This document shows, in pieces, positions 58,069 to 64,000 of a stretch of DNA of 64,000 nucleotides. Source of the DNA: Hsuehochloa calcarea (Eukaryota; Streptophyta; Magnoliopsida; Poales; Poaceae). The translations under genes and the position numbers were made by a program. Each line of letters starts with the position of its first letter. Positions within the stretch are counted from its first letter, which is position 1. The DNA is taken from NCBI GenBank assembly GCA_036346395.1, contig CM070594.1, positions 19,191,385-19,255,384 of the forward strand. The letters are read 5' to 3'. A model generated the notes under the pieces. The model did no database searches. It had not been told where the DNA came from and worked only from the letters and a program-made list of their open reading frames with translations.

Positions 58069-59635
58069 GTTACATTAAACTTTGAAATTTCCTTAAACCG
58101 GATAAAATTTTAAAAATATATTACATGCACTACCAGAGTATGAGTAGCTAAGGGAAGCTTCAAAGCGAGGTGGTTGTTGCGTTGTGTTACTACCTTAAAT
58201 ATGACCTTAGGCCTAATCATTTTTACAAAAAAAAAATCCCATCATATCATCATGATTCTCGATTGATAGTCAATCAAGCATAAAGTAACATCAAGCATAA
58301 CGTACTAAATCAACAAACTTGGGATTTCAAATCTTTGATGCGAAACTGAAGTTTGAGATTTCCTTAGATTGGGTAATTCTAACAGAACACATTGGATCAG
58401 ATCATGATCAGTTAAATCAAACTCCAAACCAGAGCGGTTGTTGTGTTAACCTTAAACTTATTTTTTGCGAGGGATGTTACCCTTGACCTTGACCATATAC
58501 CTACTCAATTTTGACTTTGTTATCCCACCACCGATCATCGCCGTCGTCGCCATCATTTAATCAAGCATCAACCGCGCGAACCTCAAGGGCCTTCATCGCC
58601 ATCAGATAGCAATCCAGGGACACAATTCCATTTCACTGGTTGCCTTCACTGCCGGGAAAAGAACAGCAAAGAACATGTTCCAAAGAAGATGCTAGATTAG
58701 CAATTAGCTAGTGGGAACTAGGACGATTCCACAATTGACACCGTGACGAACAAATTAAGATTTTCGGGGTCATTTTCTCCTTTAACTGTCAGTTTTCAGT
58801 CAGCCACGAACCCTTTCTGATCTCTTTCCCCCAACGCATGCGTATGTTTCCAAATCGATGTGCTTGTTCGGTGGAGAGGAAAAGATGGCCGGACAAGATG
58901 CTGTTGCACCCGTGAGTCAAAGTAGCTTTCCCATCTATCTAGTACTGTACTATCTGCTTATCTTGCATCGTTTGGATGGGATGGGTAAAGTTAGCAGATT
59001 GTCCGGGCATGGCGTAGGTAGCTGGTCAATTTATCTCCAACTTGCAACGTGCATGCAGATTGTCCGGGAAAAGCTGGCAGATTGTCCGGGGATTTTCTTT
59101 GCTTGCAGTTACAGTGCCACTGGTCCTCCTATATGTGCATGTGTGTTTACTTGAGTAGTATAGTAGTGCTTTGTAATTTTTGTTGTCTCACTAGCCATGC
59201 TATTCCACTGTATTATATCGCGATCATTAATTGTTATAGCAGAATCAACTGTGTATACATAGTTTTCTTTAGCTAGAGAGCATAAAGTGTCGCTACATCT
59301 CTACGTGCTCGACTTGTCCGCTTGCATCCGCTGCCTGCTGGTATCGAGTAGTATCAACTACTCCTATCATCCTGTGTAGCAGGTAGCAGCAGTCGCCAAG
59401 TCAATCATGTCAGCGGCATACGGTGTATCCGTAGGCACGTTCACGGGTGGAGCGAGTCAGCGCCGACGGACGCGAGCGCGCCACGCAGACCACGCCGTCG
59501 CCGTGCGGTGCGCAGCCCATACACGACGTACGCACGTACTCACATCAACCATCCGAGGCCTGGACTGTTTTAACCCTTTTACGTAATAAAATTTTTAAAA
59601 ATAACTTCTATAATTTTAAAATTTTAAAACTAATC
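58069..59635. other. intergenic, no gene seen
   Basis: Unassigned. A 98-residue plus frame (58858-59154) contains three copies of CAGATTGTCCGGG but has no recognisable domain. A GC-rich stretch lies at 59440-59530. Confidence 0.45.
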
Positions 59636-59765
59636 CTATTAGTGTACTAGCTGCCGTTCCCAATGGTAGCACCCTAGTTGCTGCCGTCGGGGACGACAGC
59701 ACCTTGCTGCGGCCCCACCCGAACCGGGGCGGGGTGCCACCCTGGGCCGGCACGTGGCGGAAGCA

Positions 59766-59798
59766 CAAGGTGCTGCCGTCCGGGACGGCAGCACCTTG
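59766..59798. repeat. 33-bp palindrome with 16-bp perfect arms
   Basis: CAAGGTGCTGCCGTCC, one G, then GGACGGCAGCACCTTG. The arms are exact reverse complements. Diverged partial copies lie at about 59670-59715 and 59800-59815. Confidence 0.95.
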
Positions 59799-59892
59799 CT
59801 GCCGTCTTCACGTGCCGAGCCGGGGGCGCACTTGGCCTCGGGCGTGCGGCCACACGGCCCGGACGTGCAAGGCAAGCGCATGCCTTGCGCGT

Positions 59893-59902
59893 CCATAAAA
59901 GG
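59893..59902 (+). promoter_or_regulatory. putative TATA box
   Basis: CCATAAAAGG in an otherwise GC-rich setting. It directly abuts the hairpin at 59901-59928, which would cover the expected transcription start. Confidence 0.4.
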
Positions 59903-59928
59903 AGCCAGTGAGCTCCCTCACTGGCTCC
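59901..59928 (+). repeat. hairpin, 12-bp arms and 4-base loop
   Basis: GGAGCCAGTGAG, loop CTCC, then CTCACTGGCTCC: perfect arms. If transcription starts about 30 bp from the TATA-like box, part of it would lie at the RNA 5' end. Confidence 0.93.
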
Positions 59929-60170
59929 TACCATAACAGTAGTTTGAGCGGAAAAAAATTTCACGAGCGTGAGCGGAAAAAATTTCACGCGCGCGAGCGA
60001 AGGAAAATTTTCACTAGAGAGAGAGAGAGAGAAATGCAGTTCTTGAAAGAGAAGGCAGAAGCAAATAAGTTGTGCGGCTTGCTGCGAGGACCTAGAAAAG
60101 GTAAGTATCATTCTCATCCAGCTATTGTTGTCGCTAGTTTTAGTAATATGATTAGGATGCAATTAGATGA

Positions 60171-60371
60171 ATTGTAGCAACCGAGTAGTTATAGTTGTCT
60201 AGTAAGTTTATTTTGACCTAGTGTTCGGACGTAAAATTGGAAGACTCAGTAGTTAACAATGTCGTTAGGCCGTAATTAGTTGACTTAACAGGCCTTTTGT
60301 TGATAGTGTTGTAAATTTCATCTCGGTTATTTGCATAGTTTCATAAACTTGGTCATAAAATAGCAAAATAT
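60171..60371. other. spacer between palindromic block and gypsy tail
   Basis: AT-rich sequence without a recognisable feature. It could be intron of the preceding putative transcription unit. Confidence 0.3.
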
Positions 60372-60555
60372 TTGGAGGTCGTTAAACGAAATAGAAATAG
60401 ACCCACGGAACGCTTTGTATATGTACTCTTGATCGGGCATGTTGATGAGGACATCCCTCCTTCGGATACACGCACTACACAAGACCCTCCAGATCTGGGT
60501 GCTGAACTACACGGTCCTATGACAAGAGCTAGAGCACGTCACTTAATCGATTAGG
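60372..60555 (+). pseudogene. gypsy pol C-terminal tail
   Basis: The frame ends GPMTRARARHLID and stops at 60552-60554. A G-P-[IM]-T-R-A-R-A tail is the usual C-terminus of pol in one group of plant Ty3-gypsy elements. Upstream pol domains are absent. Confidence 0.6.
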
Positions 60556-60839
60556 TAAAGTCGTTTCTAGGACTGAGTGTATTATCTGAGAACTCTATGA
60601 TGCTGCCTAATGGAGATGATTTACTTGTACTCAGGAATCTAGGATTACGATCAGTTCAAGAAGGTCCACGACTAGTTCCGCAGGATCTACGATCACTACA
60701 AGAAGACCTACGACTAGTTGATTCGATTGGAGCAATCTACAACCAGAAAAGCGAGCACAGTACTCGTTGGACACAATCTACGACCAAAGATAGCATGGAC
60801 TCCTCAAGACCACCTAGGGCGATCCTATGACTAGATCTT

Positions 60840-61480
60840 CGACCGAAATCGCAACACAAGGTCTTTGCGTCACCGTTTTGAAACTAATAAGACTTTGTAA
60901 GCGTGGCGAGGTCGGAGTCCGGGTTGTGTACGCTTCATCCCACGGCCGCACAACCCTAGGTCGATCTCCTCACGTTCCCTATATATATCTGATGCCGCCA
61001 TAGTTTAGAGGTGGGTTTTCTTAGATTATTACGCCAATTGCGGTTTACGCGATTATCGGTTTGAGGAACCCCACTTGTAAACTTCATCCATATCCGCCCT
61101 ACAAAAAGTTTTAGATCGTAATTATTCCGTTGTCCAAACCACTTTGTGCCTTTCGCAATTTTGTTTTCGAGTTTCGCATTGTTGAGTTCGAATCCATCGT
61201 CGGTGTCTTTGTTGCGGTTTAGAGTAGCATTCTTGGTCTCTAGTCGGCACAAATGCGCCCCGTGCCACCATCCATCCCGGACGCACGACCTCCTTTTTCG
61301 GCGACACCCATTCGACCACCCGCCGGGATTTACCATCCGGTGGAATCGAACATCTACTCGGATCCGACCACCTCTTGAGCAACACCCATTCTACCATCCA
61401 CTCAGAACTACCACCGGTCGGATTCGATCCTCAGTCGGATTCCGTAGCATAATGTAACTAGCCCAAGTTCGAGAGAGAGA
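60840..61480 (+). mobile_element. gypsy LTR and leader region
   Basis: Non-coding. It contains CCCTATATATATCTGATGCC (possible TATA at about 60979) and GAGGAACCCCACTTGTAAAC at 61053, like the LTR at 42530-43245. Exact ends and a primer-binding site were not found. A GA microsatellite at about 61474-61490 follows. Confidence 0.4.
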
Positions 61481-61599
61481 GAGAGAGAGAATCTTTTAAT
61501 TACCTATTTACCCCTGCTCTCTGGAAAAAGTTTGTGACCCAATCACCTCATCGGATCCAGAAAAGGTAACAGAAGAATTTTGGGCTTGGATCACGTTTG

Positions 61600-61705
61600 C
61601 AAAAAAAAAGAGGAAGCAAAAAGTGCAAAAGAAAAAAAAGAAGCAAAAAAAAGTGCAAAAGAAAAAAAAAGAAGCAAAAAGTGCAAAAGAAAAGAAGAAA
61701 AAATA
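61600..61705 (+). repeat. purine minisatellite, ~28-bp units
   Basis: About four copies of AAGCAAAAAGTGCAAAAG with A-rich linkers. It lies in the 5' leader of the gypsy element; the Lys-rich frames through it are artefacts. Confidence 0.85.
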
Positions 61706-62124
61706 ATTCGACCACCCCTAGTGGTCTACGACCAGTTCCAGCCTTGCATCCTTTTGAATCCTTTGTATCGAGTCCTTGTTTCGATCAGTATTGTGTTAGG
61801 GCTAGGGGCACTTTTAGACCAGCAACTGTGACGAGTACTGTGGACTTTGGTTCAGCTTTGCTAATCTGATTTCATTATTGCTATTCCTTGCTACTAAACA
61901 TTGCCCGTCCGAACTCCACATACTTTCGACCCTCAGATTGGATCCTCGCATTCGCCTCCGCCGTGATCGTACATCCCACCTTCGCCGATTAGACCACCTG
62001 CTGCAATTTAGTAAGAAACTCATAAGAGCTTGGTAAGACGCTTGAGAGTGTGTGATTCCACCCTCCGACCACCTAATAGTGATAGGGATAATACCTTTTT
62101 GTTGTCTTTTGTCTCCTACTAACC

Positions 62125-64000
62125 ATGTCAGGTGAAGGATTGGATGCGCAAGAGTGTGTTTTGAGGGAAGAGCTCATGACGCTATTGGATGAACAACGCA
62201 CTACCGTTAATGAGGACATCGACAGGAAGCTTCAAGCTACCACGATCACATTACAACGTTCAATCATCGATAGTATTGCGGCGCTCATTAGACGCCTCGA
62301 AAGAATGGTGAACCGACCACCAAACGTTGGTCGTGTGGAACCTCGAGTGCGACCATGACCATGAGTTTGATAATGATAATGAGATGCACGACCACGGCGC
62401 CTTTGATGCGACAATAACGAACCGACCGAACTTCAACCGTCAAGGTATGAGAGGTAATAATGTTCAGCAACATAATGCACGTGTTAATGATGATCCATAT
62501 GCTAAAGTTAAGTTCTCTATACCATCTTTTGTGGGTGCTTATGATGCTGAAATATATCTAGATTGGGAGATGACGGTAGAACAGAAATTGAATGCTCACT
62601 TAGTTCCCGAAGTGCATAGAGTTAGGCAAGCCACAAGTGAATTTAAAAAATTGCCATCATTTGGTGGAATAGGGTATGCAGAAGGATTAGCGCCTACTAC
62701 GTGGGATGGTTTAAAGGTTGCTATGCGTAATGATTTGTCCCACCTTCTTTTAAGCGTGATTTGCGTAATAAATTGTAGCGCTTAAACCAAGGTACTAGAT
62801 CCGTAGAAGAATATTATCGAGGAGCTACAAATTAGCATGTTGCGTTGTGATATTATTGAGGATGAAGAAGGCTGCAATGGCACATTTTATGGAGGATTAA
62901 GGCGTGAAATTCGGGACATAGTGGATTACAAAGAATACGATAGTGTCCTAGATTGTTCCAACTTGCATGTTTGGCGAGAAAAGGAATTGCGGGGGCGACA
63001 ACAGAGGCCAAGGAACAACTTTGGGAGCATGTCTACACCACGACCGGTCTTGGGGCAAGCCAAAACAGCCCCACCTTCACTACGGTCGCGCTGCCCCCTC
63101 CACGAGTAGGGCGCGTTCGGCGAAGACCTCCGACCACATCATATGCACCCGAGGTAAGTAAAGTTACTAGTGTGCGAGCACCGACAAGAGTTCTTCGTCG
63201 GTTGTTTCCACCGTCGTACCACATCGGGATTGTGTGCCACCGTTGCAAGGGAATGGGGCACGTCATGAGGGCGCCCGGTCGTGAGCATACCTTGCCACCA
63301 AAGGCGGTGGTTATGTAAGTACTAGTGATATTGAGGACGAATATGTACTTGCGGCTAACATTGCGGTGGAGGAGATGAGATAAACGGTGATGCTTGATGA
63401 TGTAGAGGAACAAGTAGTGCTTTGTTGACACCGAGTATCATGTGAGCCTTGTTGCATAACGAGTCTTTGGCGCACAAGTGGAGAGGCGGAGCAAAATCAG
63501 CGGCACAACTTGTTTGAGACCAGATTTTTCGTGAAGGACAGAGCTGCAGAGTCATCATTGATGGAGGGAGCCGCAACAACCTTGCAAGCTCCGAGATGGT
63601 CGAGAAGCTTGGCTTGACCACACAACCACACCCACGTCCTACTACATCCAATGGTTCAATTCGTGTGGTAAATTAAAGGTACCCAAAGTTGTGAAAGTGC
63701 AATTTTTAGCAGGTAATTACAAAGATAGTTCTGACTTTGATATCGTGCCTATGCAAGCATGCTCTTTGTTGCTCGGTAGACCTTGGATATATGAAAATGA
63801 TGTTTTGCACCATGGTAGAGCTAATACCTACTCATTTTCACATAAGGGTAAGAAGATTAAGTTGTTGCCTTTGACACCACCGAGATTACGAAAGATAAAG
63901 AAGAGCGCTAAAAATGAAAGAAACCCGATAAGCATGATTAAAAATCGCAAGTAGCAAAACGTATTTTCCCACCCAAAAAGGAGAAAGTGGCGTCTAGTCC
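62125..64000 (+). pseudogene. Ty3-gypsy gag-protease, truncated by window end
   Basis: The gag start MSGEGLDAQECVLREELMTL has a coiled-coil-like segment to about 62340, then a frameshift. The gag core follows (KVKFSIPSFVGAYDAEIYLD, EMTVEQKLNAHLVPE; 62505-62620), then another frameshift near 62760. Next come FYGGLRREIRDIVDYKEYDS (about 62890), a knuckle CHRCKGMGHVM with its last Cys altered (about 63235), and a protease-like motif RVIIDGGSRNNLAS (about 63548). The pre-RT segment ACSLLLGRPWIYENDVLHHG is at about 63755. It is the same family and order as 40805-42135, but keeps the gag N-terminus. Several frameshifts and stops; reverse transcriptase would lie beyond 64000. Confidence 0.8.

Larger units (their letters stand above)
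59640..60170 (+). promoter_or_regulatory. GC-rich palindromic promoter-like block
   Basis: GCTGCCGT/ACGGCAGC motifs recur on both strands (59650-59820), including a 33-bp near-perfect palindrome. A CCATAAAAGG TATA-like box follows at 59893-59902, then a 12-bp-arm hairpin, then a GAGCG-rich repeat leader (AGCGGAAAAAAATTTCACG twice) and a GA microsatellite. An ATG at 60034 opens MQFLKEKAEANKLCGLLRGP, ending near an AAAG|GTAAGT donor at about 60100. It looks like a transcription unit start, either of an LTR retrotransposon or of an unknown gene. I recognise no family. Confidence 0.4.

Noticed and set aside
58858..59154. 98-residue plus-strand frame
   Set aside because: Contains a short internal repeat and hydrophobic stretches but no domain, splice or promoter support.
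1..64000. tRNA and rRNA genes
   Set aside because: No cloverleaf-like or rRNA-like sequence was noticed; TGGTATCAGAGC sites are retrotransposon primer sites, not tRNA genes.

Overview
This is plant nuclear DNA, almost certainly from a grass (Poaceae). The evidence is an intron-rich plant-type ABCB transporter gene with GT-AG introns and a TATA box, GC-rich gene 5' ends beside AT-rich intergenic DNA, and dense nested grass-type transposons (copia, gypsy, MULE, hAT, CACTA, MITEs). The exact species cannot be named from sequence alone.

The only intact gene I can defend is an 11-exon ABCB (MDR/P-glycoprotein) transporter on the minus strand (20441-26046). It has a putative TATA box near 26430. 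About 140 bp further upstream lies a 904-bp Pack-MULE-like element (26578-27481) with a perfect 9-bp target duplication. A kelch-repeat gene relic on the minus strand (14608-15444) keeps its exon-intron structure but carries a frameshift and two in-frame stops, so it is a pseudogene.

Layout. 1-2.2 kb: unassigned. 2.2-4.8 kb: AT-rich diverged repeats with a tandem duplication of about 950 bp. 4.95-9.99 kb: a 5.0-kb Mutator-like element with long inverted repeats and a 9-bp target duplication; it holds a captured coiled-coil gene fragment and a nested gypsy-type LTR. 10.1-10.4 kb: a possible Helitron end with a captured exon. 10.47-12.44 kb: a copia solo LTR with target duplication ATATC. 12.4-17.8 kb: the kelch pseudogene, a small hAT-like MITE and a candidate gene fragment. 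17.79-19.94 kb: a second solo LTR with target duplication TCGTT. 20.4-27.5 kb: the ABCB gene and its promoter region. 27.5-34.4 kb: intergenic DNA with a Stowaway-like MITE, a hAT-like element and a TA microsatellite. 35.1-45.9 kb: stacked LTR fragments, a deleted gypsy element and a CACTA relic. 45.9-58.1 kb: an old copia element whose integrase region is split by a younger 7.8-kb gag-only element (46330-54162). 59.6-60.2 kb: a promoter-like block with perfect palindromes. 60.4-64.0 kb: another gypsy copy, cut by the window end.

The most informative structure is the nested pair. The gag-only element has complete LTRs, a primer-binding site, a polypurine tract and target duplications, but no protease, integrase or reverse transcriptase. 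Its LTR start and polypurine tract resemble those of the copia element it sits in and of the solo LTR at 10.5 kb. This suggests a non-autonomous family mobilised by that copia lineage.
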